Made by a program: the position numbers and the translations under genes. The notes under the pieces are model-generated. The model did not search any database, had not been told where the DNA came from, and saw only the letters and a program-made list of their open reading frames with translations. From Salvia splendens (Eukaryota > Streptophyta > Magnoliopsida > Lamiales > Lamiaceae), in the NCBI RefSeq assembly GCF_004379255.2, contig NC_056039.1, forward strand, positions 30,951,883-31,015,882: a stretch of DNA of 64,000 nucleotides, written 5' to 3'. Every line of letters begins with the position of its first letter. Within the stretch, counting starts at the first letter, position 1. Below, one piece after another: positions 54,374 through 64,000 of the stretch.

Positions 54374-57300
54374 TTACAAATGGAACTTTTTGAGGTTGGA
54401 AATGTGCCATGTTCGGGGTACCTGTTCTCCTGACATGTGAGCCAATTTGTAAGACCCTTTGCCGAGGACTTCTGATACCCGATACGGACCTTCCCATGTG
54501 GGTTCGAGCTTGCCCAGCTTTTCTGCTCGGCTTACTTCGTTGTTTCTCAGGACGAGATCTCCCACTTGAAATTGCAGCTTCTTCACCCTTTGGTTGTAAT
54601 ACCGGGCTACTTGCTCCTTGTACTTGGCTGCTTTTATGCATGCCAATTCTCTTCTTTCTTCGGCAAGATCTAGCTCGGCTCTCAGTCCGTCGTCGTTCAT
54701 TTCTGAGGAGAAATTTAGAGTTCGGGGACTGGGTACGCCGATCTCCACCGGAATTACGGCTTCAGTGCCGTACACCAGACTGTACGGAGTTTCACCATTG
54801 GAGGTTGTGGGTGTAGTTCGGTAGGACCATAGGACTTGAGGGAGATTTTCTACCCATTGTCCTTTGGCTTGTTCTAACCGAGCTTTTAACCCTTTCACCA
54901 GGATACGATTTGTTACCTCCGTTTGTCCGTTTGCTTGTGGATGAGAGACCGAAGTGAACCGCTGTTGAATATTCAGCTCTTGGCACCAATTCTTGAACGT
55001 CTTATCGGTGAACTGAGTCCCGTTATCCGAGATGAGGATGTGGGGTATGCCAAATCGGCACACTATGTTCTTCCAGACGAAGTCCAATGCCTTCGAGCTC
55101 GTTATCGTAGCTAATGGTTCAGCTTCCACCCACTTCGTAAAGTAGTCCACGGCAACGATTAGGAATTTCATTTGCCGAGGAGCTTGAGGAAGTGGTCCCA
55201 CTATGTCTATGCCCCATTGCATGAAAGGCCAAGGGCTTTGCATAGTGGATAGATCGGTCTGCGGTATCCTTGGGATATTTGCATGGATTTGGCACTTCGG
55301 GCATGTCTTGACGAGCTGCACTGCTTCTTGTACCAAGGTTGGCCAATAATATCCCCATCTTAGAACTTTTTTAGCTAAAGCTCTAGCTCCGATGTGGCTA
55401 CCGCACGATCCTTCATGAACTTCTCTGAGGATGTAGTCCGTCTCTTCTGGTCCTACACACCGCAATAACGGCTGGAGGTAAGACTTTCTAAAGAGGATTC
55501 CTTCATGAAGTTCGTACCGAAGTGCTCGGCACGTGATCTTTCGAGCTTCTCTCTTATCCTCGGGCAATTGTCCTTGATCCAGATACTGCAAGATTGGCGT
55601 CATCCAGTTCGGCGAGCTGGATACTGAATGTACCTCGGCTTCATCAATGCTTCGATGCATTAATTCTTCCGCTTTTGAGCTCGGATCTGAGGCCAACTTA
55701 CTTAAGGTATCTGCTCGGCTATTTTCCGCTCTGGGAATGCGGATTATCCGAAAATAGGAGAAACTTTGGCTGATGCTTTGCGCTTTGTCCAAATACTTCT
55801 TCATTCTCTCGTCACGGGCTTCACTTGTACCCAACATGTGATTTACTATGACTTGTGAATCACAATGGACTTTGAGAGATTTGACGAGCAGACTTTGCGC
55901 TAACTGGAGTCCGGCAAGGAGGGCTTCGTACTCGGCTTCATTATTAGTAGTGGGGAATAGGAAACGAAGTGAATAGGTTACCTCGTGTCCATCGGGAGCG
56001 ATAAGCAGAATACCAGCTCCACTTCCCGTTTTATTCGAAGCTCCATCTACGAATCCGCTCCAGCAGTCCGGAGGCTTTACTTCGGATTCCAAAGGCTGTG
56101 CTAGTTCGGCATTGGCAGAATTCTTCTGTTCGGCAACAACAGGGATTGCTTGATCGAACTTGGCTTCTGCAAGAAAGTCTGCCAAGGCTTGTCCCTTGAT
56201 GGCTTTCCGAGGTAGGTACTCGATTGAGTGTTCTCCCAGCTCTATGGCCCATTTGGCGATTCTGCCTGATGCTTCTGGCTTGGTCAAAACTTGCCGAAGA
56301 GGCAGATCGGTTAAGACGCATACCTTGTGAGCATAGAAGTATGGCCGCAGTCTCCTTGCTGCATTTACTAACGCCAGAGCAATTTTTTCCAGAGGTTGAT
56401 ACCTTGTTTCTGGACCTCTTAATGCTCGGCTTGTAAAGTAGATGGGAAACTGCTTTAGGCCTTCTTCTCGTATAAGCACCGCGCTGATGGTTTGATCCGA
56501 TGCCGCTAAGTATAAGAATATTACTTCGGCTTCGGTTGGGGCAGAGAGAATAGGAAGCTCGGCTAGATAACTTTTGAGCTCGTCAAAGGCCTTTTTCTGC
56601 TCGGCTCCCCACTCGAACTTTGGTGCTTTTTTCAACACCTTGAAGAACGGCAGTTGCTTTTCGGCTGCTTGGGAAAGGAATCGATTCAGTGCGGCTAGAC
56701 ATCCGGTTAGCCTTTGCACGTCATGTATGGACTTCGGCATTGCCATGTTCTGAACGACTTGAACTTTGGAGAGGTTTGCCTTGAGTCCGTCCTTTGAAAC
56801 CCAACAACCCAGAAACTTTCCCGAATCTACCAAAAAGGTACATTTTTGGGGGTTGAGTTTGAGGTTGGCTTTTCGGAGCACGTCGAGAGTGGATTTGAGG
56901 TTGTCTTCGTACTCCGAAGTGCTTTTGCTTTTGACAACTATGTCGTCGACATACACTTCAACCTGTTTCCCGATTAGGTGCCGAAAAAGCTTGTCTACCA
57001 TCCTTTGATAAGTGGCTCCGGCATTCTTTAAACCGAATGGCATCTTTTTATAAGCGAAAATGCCGAAATCGGTAATGAAAGCTGTTTTCGGAGCGTCACT
57101 CTCATCCATCAACACTTGGTGATATCCTTTGTATAAATCAAGAAAACAGAAAATTTCGAAGCCGATCAAAGCTTCTACTTTTTTATCTATATTCGGAAGG
57201 GGATAGCAATCTTTTGGACAGTGCTTGTTTAGATCGGTAAAATCTATGCACATCCGCCATCCTCCTCCTTTTTTCTTGATCATCACAGGATTGGCCACCC

Positions 57301-57637
57301 AAGAAGGATATTTCACCTCGAATAGTACATCCGCTTTTAGTAATTGGCGGACTTCGTCATGGATGACTTGGCTTCTTTCTGCCGCAAAGAGTCTTTGCTT
57401 CTGTTTTACTGGCCGGATTGAAGGATCAATATTTAACCGATGAGTGATTACCTCGGGGGGCACTCCGGTCATGTCCAATGGAGACCATGCAAAGACATCT
57501 TTGTACTCCTTGAGGAGCTGAATGGTCTTTTCCCGGAGTAGAGGCGTTCCTGCGAAGCCGACCTTGACCGTTCTGGATGGATCATCTTCGTATAACTGAA
57601 CGGTCATTGAGTTCGGCTCTGAAGTGACTTCGGTCAT
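54374..57637 (-). CDS. G2 pol: RT, two RNase H domains, integrase
   Basis: 1,087 residues, the same length as G1 pol, with the same domain order and catalytic motifs (YVDDIVVKS, GFVDGASNKTGSG, WGIDIVGP, ISDNGTQF and the Glu in NGQTEVTNR). No stop or frameshift. It lies in the frame of gag, 11 codons after the shared TAG, so it is likely made as a fusion. Intact coding together with near-identical LTRs suggests a functional copy. Confidence 0.94.
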   Translation of the reverse strand: MTEVTSEPNSMTVQLYEDDPSRTVKVGFAGTPLLREKTIQLLKEYKDVFAWSPLDMTGVPPEVITHRLNIDPSIRPVKQKQRLFAAERSQVIHDEVRQLLKADVLFEVKYPSWVANPVMIKKKGGGWRMCIDFTDLNKHCPKDCYPLPNIDKKVEALIGFEIFCFLDLYKGYHQVLMDESDAPKTAFITDFGIFAYKKMPFGLKNAGATYQRMVDKLFRHLIGKQVEVYVDDIVVKSKSTSEYEDNLKSTLDVLRKANLKLNPQKCTFLVDSGKFLGCWVSKDGLKANLSKVQVVQNMAMPKSIHDVQRLTGCLAALNRFLSQAAEKQLPFFKVLKKAPKFEWGAEQKKAFDELKSYLAELPILSAPTEAEVIFLYLAASDQTISAVLIREEGLKQFPIYFTSRALRGPETRYQPLEKIALALVNAARRLRPYFYAHKVCVLTDLPLRQVLTKPEASGRIAKWAIELGEHSIEYLPRKAIKGQALADFLAEAKFDQAIPVVAEQKNSANAELAQPLESEVKPPDCWSGFVDGASNKTGSGAGILLIAPDGHEVTYSLRFLFPTTNNEAEYEALLAGLQLAQSLLVKSLKVHCDSQVIVNHMLGTSEARDERMKKYLDKAQSISQSFSYFRIIRIPRAENSRADTLSKLASDPSSKAEELMHRSIDEAEVHSVSSSPNWMTPILQYLDQGQLPEDKREARKITCRALRYELHEGILFRKSYLQPLLRCVGPEETDYILREVHEGSCGSHIGARALAKKVLRWGYYWPTLVQEAVQLVKTCPKCQIHANIPRIPQTDLSTMQSPWPFMQWGIDIVGPLPQAPRQMKFLIVAVDYFTKWVEAEPLATITSSKALDFVWKNIVCRFGIPHILISDNGTQFTDKTFKNWCQELNIQQRFTSVSHPQANGQTEVTNRILVKGLKARLEQAKGQWVENLPQVLWSYRTTPTTSNGETPYSLVYGTEAVIPVEIGVPSPRTLNFSSEMNDDGLRAELDLAEERRELACIKAAKYKEQVARYYNQRVKKLQFQVGDLVLRNNEVSRAEKLGKLEPTWEGPYRVSEVLGKGSYKLAHMSGEQVPRTWHISNLKKFHL

Positions 57638-57664
57638 CTCGCTTGCCTCCGACTCCGGTTGCTG

Positions 57665-57673
57665 TGATTGCTA
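57665..57673 (-). promoter_or_regulatory. Candidate leaky stop between gag and pol in G2
   Basis: UAG CAA UCA on the minus strand, identical to that in G1. It is preserved in a copy whose flanking frames are otherwise intact. Confidence 0.65.
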
Positions 57674-59746
57674 TGCTTGATGGTGCCGAACTGATTGCTC
57701 GGCACTTTTAAGCGCAATCTGCAGACATTCTTTTGCTCTTTTTTGATCACCTCGGATGACCGCTATCCCACCTTTAGTGGGGATCTTGATGGTGAGGTGA
57801 TAAGTAGAGCAAACGGCCCGAACTGTGTTGAGCCAGTCCCTCCCCAGGATGATGTTGTACGGAGACCGAGCTTTCACCACAAAGAACTCGATCATCGTAT
57901 TGGAGCTTGTAGGCGCTTTTCCCACCGTGATCGGAAGGCTGATAATACCTTCAGGGCGGGTGTCCTCCTGGGCGAAACTTTTCAGAGGAAGTGGAGCCGG
58001 ACTGAGCCGAGCTGGATCCACTTCCATTTTATCGAAACATTCTTTAAAAAGAATGCTGACTGACGCTCCTGTATCCACAAATACTCTGTGGATCAGTTTG
58101 TTTGCCACTCCGGCTTGAATGACAATAGCGTCTTGGTGAGGAGAGATGGCTGGGACGGGATCGGCATCTGAAAATGTAATCACTTCGTCTTTCTTCAGCC
58201 TTTTATGTGTTGGCTCCTCTTGATTGGAACCTCTGCATTCTGCTTTTAGGGACGACTTAGTCTTCCAGGCAGGGAGAGCATCAATAGTCAGGATTACTCC
58301 ATCATATTGCGGCTCGTCGTCGTCTTCGGGATCCTCATGCCTTTTCGGATCCTGAGGATTGCAGTTCGCACCTCTCTGCCTTTTGTTCTTTTTCGGCTGC
58401 TTGCTTTGGTATTTTTTTAACGTTCCCGTTTTCACAAGAACATCAATACCTGCAGCCAAATCTCGGCACTCCTCGGTATCGTGACCGTGGGTTTGATGGA
58501 AGGAGCAATATCGATCCTGAAGTCGCCGTGCGGCTGATTTCGTCATCCGCTTTGGTCTTTCGAACATATCGGAATGTAGTTCGAAAATTTCCGCTCTTGA
58601 CTTGTTTAATGGTACGAACTGAGCGGGCGGCTTCTCAGGATTGAGACGTGGCCCCAATCTGCCTTGTACTGGTGCCCTTTGAATTCTTTCAAAAGGAGTT
58701 CGGCGAGGAAGCACCTGGTCGCTTTGATCGGGCTTCCTTTTGTCTCCTTGGGATGAGCTGTCTAACGACCGTTTTCGACGGTCTGCCTCATCCGCACGAG
58801 AAAACTGGTCCGCAATGTCCCACATTTCTTGAGCTGTTTGCGGACCGCACTCCACGAGCTTTCTGTAGAGAGCTCCGGGCAGGATTCCATTTTGGAATGC
58901 CGAGATGACAAGTAGATCATTGAGATTATCTACTTGTAGGCATTCCTTATGGAATCTCGTCAGGAAGTCGCTGATCTTTTCGTCGCGACCTTGACGTATA
59001 GAAAGCAGCTGAGCCGAAGTGATTCGGGCTTCCGCTTTCTGAAAGAACCTCCTGTGGAAAGCATCCATGAGATCTCGGTAGGATCTGATGCTGCCTTGAG
59101 GAAGGCTGTCGAACCACCTTCTGGCGTTCCCGATGAGCAGCTCGGGGAACAGCTTGCACATGTGGATCTCATTGAGACCCTGGTTCGCCATATTATATTG
59201 ATAGCGTCCCAAGAAGTCATGAGGATCCTCTAGCCCGTCATAAGTCATTGACGGTGTCCGATAGTTCCGCGGCAAAGGAGTTCGGGTGATGTCGTCCGAG
59301 AATGGAGTCTTTAATGCTCCGTACATGGCGAACCCGACATCTCTTCGGTACGGAGGAGATGGAGTTCTCCTGTGGTTCCGGTACCGAGGAGGAACATGTC
59401 GGGGTTGAGGATTCTTTCTCCTGGAAGACACGTCACTACTGCGGTAGTGACTTTCCTGTCTGGATGAGGAGGGAGAATCCGCCGTTGTCTTCTCCGACTG
59501 TTGGCTCTTCTGCAGGAAAGTTAAGAACTCCTCCTGCTTCTCGGCCAAGAACAGCTTGACAGCCTCGTTCAAATCAGGCTGCTGGGAAGACTCGGTGTGT
59601 GGACCTTTTGAGCGGCTTGCTCCTTCTCCGTGAGAACTGGAAGTAGATTTTTCACGAGGCTGCTTTCCAGGCCTATGGGCTGCTGGATTAGCTTCCTCAT
59701 GGTTATCACGGACGGAGGCACGGGTGTTATGTGATCTGGTATGCAT
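57671..59746 (-). CDS. G2 gag-protease
   Basis: 691 residues, intact. Gag domain at about 160-300, zinc-knuckle-like CSFHQTHGHDTEEC at about 415, and protease DTGASVSILF at about 560 in one frame, continuing to the TAG at 57673-57671. Where G1 has TAA after the protease motif, this copy has Glu, which shows that the G1 stop is a lesion. The ATG at 59746 is preceded by a T-run on the plus strand (an A-run in the RNA), as in G1. Confidence 0.94.
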   Translation of the reverse strand: MHTRSHNTRASVRDNHEEANPAAHRPGKQPREKSTSSSHGEGASRSKGPHTESSQQPDLNEAVKLFLAEKQEEFLTFLQKSQQSEKTTADSPSSSRQESHYRSSDVSSRRKNPQPRHVPPRYRNHRRTPSPPYRRDVGFAMYGALKTPFSDDITRTPLPRNYRTPSMTYDGLEDPHDFLGRYQYNMANQGLNEIHMCKLFPELLIGNARRWFDSLPQGSIRSYRDLMDAFHRRFFQKAEARITSAQLLSIRQGRDEKISDFLTRFHKECLQVDNLNDLLVISAFQNGILPGALYRKLVECGPQTAQEMWDIADQFSRADEADRRKRSLDSSSQGDKRKPDQSDQVLPRRTPFERIQRAPVQGRLGPRLNPEKPPAQFVPLNKSRAEIFELHSDMFERPKRMTKSAARRLQDRYCSFHQTHGHDTEECRDLAAGIDVLVKTGTLKKYQSKQPKKNKRQRGANCNPQDPKRHEDPEDDDEPQYDGVILTIDALPAWKTKSSLKAECRGSNQEEPTHKRLKKDEVITFSDADPVPAISPHQDAIVIQAGVANKLIHRVFVDTGASVSILFKECFDKMEVDPARLSPAPLPLKSFAQEDTRPEGIISLPITVGKAPTSSNTMIEFFVVKARSPYNIILGRDWLNTVRAVCSTYHLTIKIPTKGGIAVIRGDQKRAKECLQIALKSAEQSVRHHQA

Positions 59747-59803
59747 TTTTTTTTTTGTAGAAGAGGATCAAAAACTCGCTTTATCACAAATTTGGTTCTC
59801 TGT

Positions 59804-59821
59804 TCCCCAGCAACGGCGCCA
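59804..59821 (-). other. G2 primer binding site
   Basis: TGGCGCCGTTGCTGGGGA one base inside the LTR. It matches the complement of the plant tRNA-Asp 3' end with one mismatch. Confidence 0.85.
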
Positions 59822-59822
59822 G

Positions 59823-60483
59823 TGATGAAGCGGCGAATTTTTGATGTTTGTAAATGCAGGAAATAAATGAAGATCAATACAGAGATTTTACGTGGTTCGA
59901 TTTACTGAGGTAAATCTACGTCCACGGGGAGAAATGGGGGCAGGTTTGTATTGCTTGATCTGCCAATTACAGCTTACAACACTGGCCTGCTTTATGATAT
60001 TCTCTCTAGAGAGCTTTTTAGAATTTAACAGAAGAAGAAACCCTTATCTATCTGACCTAGGTTCTATTTATACAGTGAACCAAGATCGTGGCATGCAGCA
60101 TTTATTAGGTAGTGGATGTCGTGGAGATCGTGGCGACCTTGCATGGGTCCACTATCCTGCATGAGTTAATGACTGCTTGACACCACTAAATAGATCGTCG
60201 GTGTAGTGGAGGTGGAAATCTTGCATGAGTCCACTATCTCCTAGTTCGGTCGAATACTGAGACCGAACTGCTGAATTATTGCCGAGCAGCTTTTGCCGAT
60301 CTGAGAGTAGAGCTTGATGCCGATCTGAGGGCAGAGCTTGATTGGTTGGCTTTTACCGAGCTGTAGGCTGAGGCCGAACTCTTTGGTTGTGCCGAACTGA
60401 ACTCTTAGCCGAACTCTTTGGTCATGCCGAACTGGTATTCTTTCTTGGGCTTTGTGCTGGCTTGTTTAGTACGTACTCCATCA
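59823..60483 (-). repeat. G2 5' LTR, abutting the CHUP1-like gene
   Basis: 661 bp. It is transcribed away from the host gene; its U3 end lies 55 bases upstream of the host ATG at 60539. The TATA box reads TATAAATAG on the minus strand near 60066. Confidence 0.95.
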
Positions 60484-60538
60484 ATAGCGTTGGTAGAAAG
60501 AGAGAGAGCAGCCGAGTTATCTTGAATTTAAGGCAACA

Positions 60539-62633
60539 ATGGTTGCTGGCAAAGTAAAATCTGTAATGGGGCTTCAGAAATCATCGGCGCCACCTAAGCA
60601 CAAGCCCGACGCCTCCGCCAGGCCCCCATGGTCAATCACGCCGACTTCAGGCAAGCAGCATCCCTCGCCGCCGCCGCAGAAGGGCTCCGCCGCCCCCTTC
60701 TCTCGTTACTTCCCTCGCGCTTCTGCTCAAGTCCAGCCCCGCCCTCCCGACGTCTCCGAACTCCTTCGCCTCGTCGAAGAGCTGCGAGAGAGCGAGTCCC
60801 GCTTGAAGACCGAGCTCTTGGAGCAGAAACTCGTCAGAGAGTCCGTCGCCATTGTCCCCGTTCTGGAGAGCGTTATCTCCAGCAAAGACTCCGAAATCGA
60901 ACTCTCCAGAAGGAAGATCGGATGCTTGGAGGCCGAGAACGAGCAGCTCAGGAGCGAGAACGAGTTTCTGCACATGGAATTATCCAAACAAAATCAGATA
61001 TACGAAGAGAAGATCAGATACATGCAGGCCGAGCTAGCTGAGATCAAGATAGCCGTTTCCGAGAGAGAAACCGAGTACGAGGAGGCCACGTCTTCATCCG
61101 CGGCGGCCGTGAAGCCCAGCGACGCTCGTAAACCAAACGTACCTACTATGTGTTTGAGAAAATGCGCGGCTCAAACTAGCAGTAAGACCGAAACTGACGC
61201 GAGGAAAGACGAAATCTGTGCTGCGGCGGAGAGGAATCCAACAGCAACGGGAAATTCCGAGGAAATTCCTGAAGCTTCCGATGTGTTTATGGGGATAAGA
61301 TCCCGTGCTCCGCGCGTTCCTAAACCGCCTCCCCGGCCGTCCGCATCGGCATCGCTTCTCTCGATGGTTCGTTCATCTTCTCCCAAATGTTTGTCATCCG
61401 TCTCGTTGCCTTCTTACGGTTCCTTATCCGATTCAGCGCACCGCGCATTATCGGAAACTTCCAACGGCTCACGTCCGCCGCCTCCACCGCCCCCACCACC
61501 TCCTATTAGAGGCTCCGCTCCTTCACTGCCGAAGAAAGCCGCAGCGGCACCACCTCCTCCTCCTCCTCCGCCTCCGAAAAAGGGGTCGAATCCGTCGCCG
61601 GCGAAGGTCAGGAGAGTCCCGGAAGTGGCTGAGTTTTACCACTCTCTAATGCGGCGGGATGCCACTTGCCGGAAGGATTCAGCCGGCGGTGATCCGCTGG
61701 TTGCGGGTGCTACGGCGAAGGACATGATAGGCGAAATCGAGAACCGCTCAGCTCATTTGCTAGCCGTAAGTCCTCTGTTTACTATTTTGGTCAGGGTATG
61801 GGTGGTTATTTACCACCACTGCCACTGTGCCATTGGAATTTTGCCAGACTTTTTTCAGGATAAGACAGTGTTAAGAATCGAGATCAAAATTGGTAGAGCA
61901 GAAAGTGTAGTAAACTGAACAAACCACGTGGCCAAAATGATTATTCATGCCCTCTATTGATTGTGCTCTCCTAGATCAATTCCCATTGCACTTTTTTTTT
62001 GGTTAATTTTATCATTATCTGATTTGTTTATTACTGCCTTAATCACAGATTAAGACTGATATAGAGACTCAAGGGGATTTCATAAGGTTCTTGATTAAAG
62101 AAGTTGAGGCTGCTGCATTCACTGATATTGAGGATGTTGTGTCTTTTGTCAAATGGCTTGATGATGAGCTGTCTTACCTGGTATATCCCTTAGTTTCTCC
62201 CAATGCTTGTTATTTTATGGCTGGTGATTATTTTCTGATTGGTTTTTTCCTAATATGCATAAAGGTCGATGAGAGAGCAGTGCTGAAACACTTTGACTGG
62301 CCTGAAAAGAGAGCAGATGCGTTGAGAGAAGCCGCATTCGGTTACTCTGATCTGAAGAAGCTGGAGTGTGAAGTCTCATCGTTTCGTGACGATCCTAGGC
62401 AACCTTGTGCTCATGCTCTCAAGAAAATACAATCTTTGTTTGAGAAGTGTGGACTCTACCTAAATAATTACCGGAATTTTCAATTAGTAATAAATTAATG
62501 TGCTGCGTTATTTTGTTGCAGATTGGAGCATGCTGTGTATAATTTGTCGAGATTGAGAGAGTCAGCAACAGACAGGTACAAAGGTTTCCACATTCCTGTG
62601 AACTGGATGCTCGATTCCGGCTATGTTAGTCAG
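60539..62633 (+). CDS. CHUP1/IPGA1-like actin-associated coiled-coil protein, 5' part
   Basis: Four exons are visible: 60539-61765, 62049-62180, 62265-62446 and 62522-62633 (551 codons), with GT-AG borders and matching phases; the donor at 62634 leads off the window. There is a basic N-terminus, coiled coils at about 70-100 and 130-185 (CLEAENEQLRSENEFLHMEL), two polyproline runs at about 310-350, then the conserved C-terminal domain (EFYHSLMRRD, VEAAAFTDIEDVVSFVKWLDDELSYL, LKHFDWPEKRADALREAAFGYSDL). CHUP1-family proteins link organelles or microtubules to actin; relatives act in chloroplast positioning or cell growth anisotropy. I see no N-terminal membrane anchor, so this is closer to the CHUP1-like branch than to CHUP1. 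The last exon or two are missing. The 5' leader is cut by Gypsy G2. Confidence 0.88.
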
Positions 62634-64000
62634 GTAAATAATCTCATTCTAACAAGTTGTGATGCTTGTTTTGATCTTTTTGACTGTTGATGAGTATATA
62701 GTATTAGTTAAAGGCAAAAGATTCAGCTATGATTTTGTTTGAATTAGTTGTTTATAATGTTGACTTGATTTATGTAGGATTTCTGGTATATAGGTTTTAG
62801 TGTTTAATAAGGGATTGCTTAATATTATTACTTTGACTTGTTATGGTGGAGAAGATCTTCTCTGACTCTGTCATTTAGACAAGATTTCTCATCCTTCATA
62901 AACAACTCTATTATTTTGCTGAGTTGGTCAAGGTCAACTCCAAACAATTATACAAGCATTCAGACAAATTCGATTTACTATCAAAATTATGCATAGATTG
63001 AATTATAGCCTATATGTTTGAGATCTAGAGGCTGTTAAACCATCAGATTAATGGTTCCGATGTCTTAACAATAGTAGCAAGACCCCCTTCACTACCATAC
63101 ACTCATGTGATCATGACTGACTATCCAAACTCTTGGAGTTTTAATTTGAAACAACTGACATAACTTTTGTTAGTTAATTCATATTAATATCTTCATATGG
63201 ATTAATATGCTGGCCCTGTGTCAATTAAGGATTAGCAATAACTCACTTCAACTGCAGACATATTGCATGCATTTCACATGTCTCTGATTGCATATTTAGT
63301 AGTACTACCTCCATCCCACTCAAAGTGACGCATTTCTGAAAAAAAAGGAAACACCGCTCTCAACTTTATTCCCTCTCCACTTGAAACAAGAAACAACACT
63401 GCATAAAATCTAATGTTGAACATGAAACGTGTCACTTTGAGTGGGACGGATGGAGTATCTGTTAACTTCAAATTTTTTCTGAAAATTAAGCGTACGTCCT
63501 ATAAGTAGATCTGTTGATAAACATGATAAACCAAATGAAGAATGATAAAATGAAAAAGATGCATATAGGTAGTTGAATGATCAATTTTTTACTTGGTAAT
63601 GTAGTATAAGAAGTTCATTGGTGGTCCCTCGAGGTTATTTTTACAACTGGAAATTATGAGGAAGCATCATGACATACACAAATTAAAGTTTGGGTAGGTG
63701 AAAAAGAATGCCTCATTTTGTTATGTCCAACTACTGCATGAGAAGCGCTGAACATGTGCAGCAGTGCAGGGCTCTCAAAACTTTAAGGTGCCTCTGTTTT
63801 GTCTCTTTTGATTGGGATTTTAGTATATTCATTAACCTGATCCCAAGAATCTATGTCACTTGGGTACTTTTTTGCTTGCTTCTGTTTGCTTTACGACAAT
63901 ATATCATCCTATTGTTTGGTGAAACACTAATGTGAGAAGCTTACTTTTTACCACATTGGACTGTTCTACTACGCTCGAGTTTTACTGTGTTAAATAGCAG
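62634..64000. other. Intron of the CHUP1-like gene to the window edge
   Basis: No further exon of the family is recognisable in these 1.37 kb. A Stowaway MITE lies within it (63305-63455). Confidence 0.6.
63305..63455. mobile_element. Stowaway MITE in the CHUP1-like intron
   Basis: The ends CTACCTCCATCCCACTCAAA and TTTGAGTGGGACGGATGGAG are inverted, with TA on both sides. At 151 bp it is the shortest in the window. Confidence 0.85.

Larger units (their letters stand above)
53103..60483 (-). mobile_element. Ty3/Gypsy Tat-lineage retrotransposon G2 (short form)
   Basis: 7,381 bp with two 661-bp LTRs and an exact 5-bp duplication ATAGC (53098-53102 and 60484-60488). It is the same family as G1, in opposite orientation, with pol proteins that agree at most positions. 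Gag and pol frames are intact, LTRs differ at one position by eye (53610 versus 60330), and the primer site and purine tract are present. Only 610 bp separate pol from the 3' LTR, so the antisense gene of G1 is missing. It has every sign of a recent insertion that could still be active. Confidence 0.96.

Noticed and set aside
60647..61041. Alternate frames over the first CHUP1-like exon
   Set aside because: Shadows of the real frame, which has the coiled coil, polyproline and correct splice phases.
63708..63935. 75-codon open frame as the next CHUP1-like exon
   Set aside because: No match to the expected continuation of the family and no fitting acceptor in frame; treated as intron.

Overview
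This is nuclear DNA from a flowering plant. The genes are plant-type (a multi-exon pyruvate decarboxylase, a GDSL esterase, a CHUP1/IPGA1-like protein), introns are GT-AG, and the mobile elements are typical of a eudicot: Stowaway, Harbinger and hAT elements, a TRIM, and Copia and Tat-lineage Gypsy retrotransposons. An asterid of the mint order is my guess and is not shown by the sequence.

Only four host genes are visible. A GDSL esterase (minus, 374-765) runs off the left edge. Pyruvate decarboxylase (plus, 7107-9220, five exons) is complete. A single-exon membrane protein with a reductase-like C-terminus (minus, 15713-17368) is complete. A CHUP1/IPGA1-like actin-associated coiled-coil protein (plus, 60539 onward) runs off the right edge. 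They share no obvious pathway.

The rest is mostly transposable elements, and many boundaries are exact. Harbinger derivatives lie at 1040-2926, 4806-6454, 13945-15030, 24097-25995, 36954-37606 and 41650-52990. Most keep only the Myb-like ORF1; 36954-37606 keeps only the transposase tail. hAT remnants and hAT MITEs lie at 9851-12530, 18270-18766 and 20977-21634. Stowaway-like MITEs are scattered. There is a 5'-truncated LINE (18931-19927), a 501-bp TRIM (35021-35521), and a Copia element (28044-33492) whose 5' LTR has been hit by a MITE.

From 41.6 to 60.5 kb two Tat-lineage Gypsy elements of one family sit head to head in the promoter and 5' leader of the CHUP1-like gene. G1 (42042-52952, plus) is long and carries an apparently intact, intron-containing gene on its antisense strand, but its gag-protease frame has a nonsense codon. 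G2 (53103-60483, minus) is short, lacks the antisense gene, has intact gag and pol frames and nearly identical LTRs, and lies 55 bp upstream of the host ATG.

The most interesting system is this Gypsy family. In both copies gag and pol share one frame separated only by UAG followed by CAA UCA, which fits the tobamovirus-type leaky-stop context (UAG CAR YYA). The long form also carries a four-exon antisense gene whose introns can persist because the packaged RNA is the other strand. Identity counts between LTRs were made by eye.
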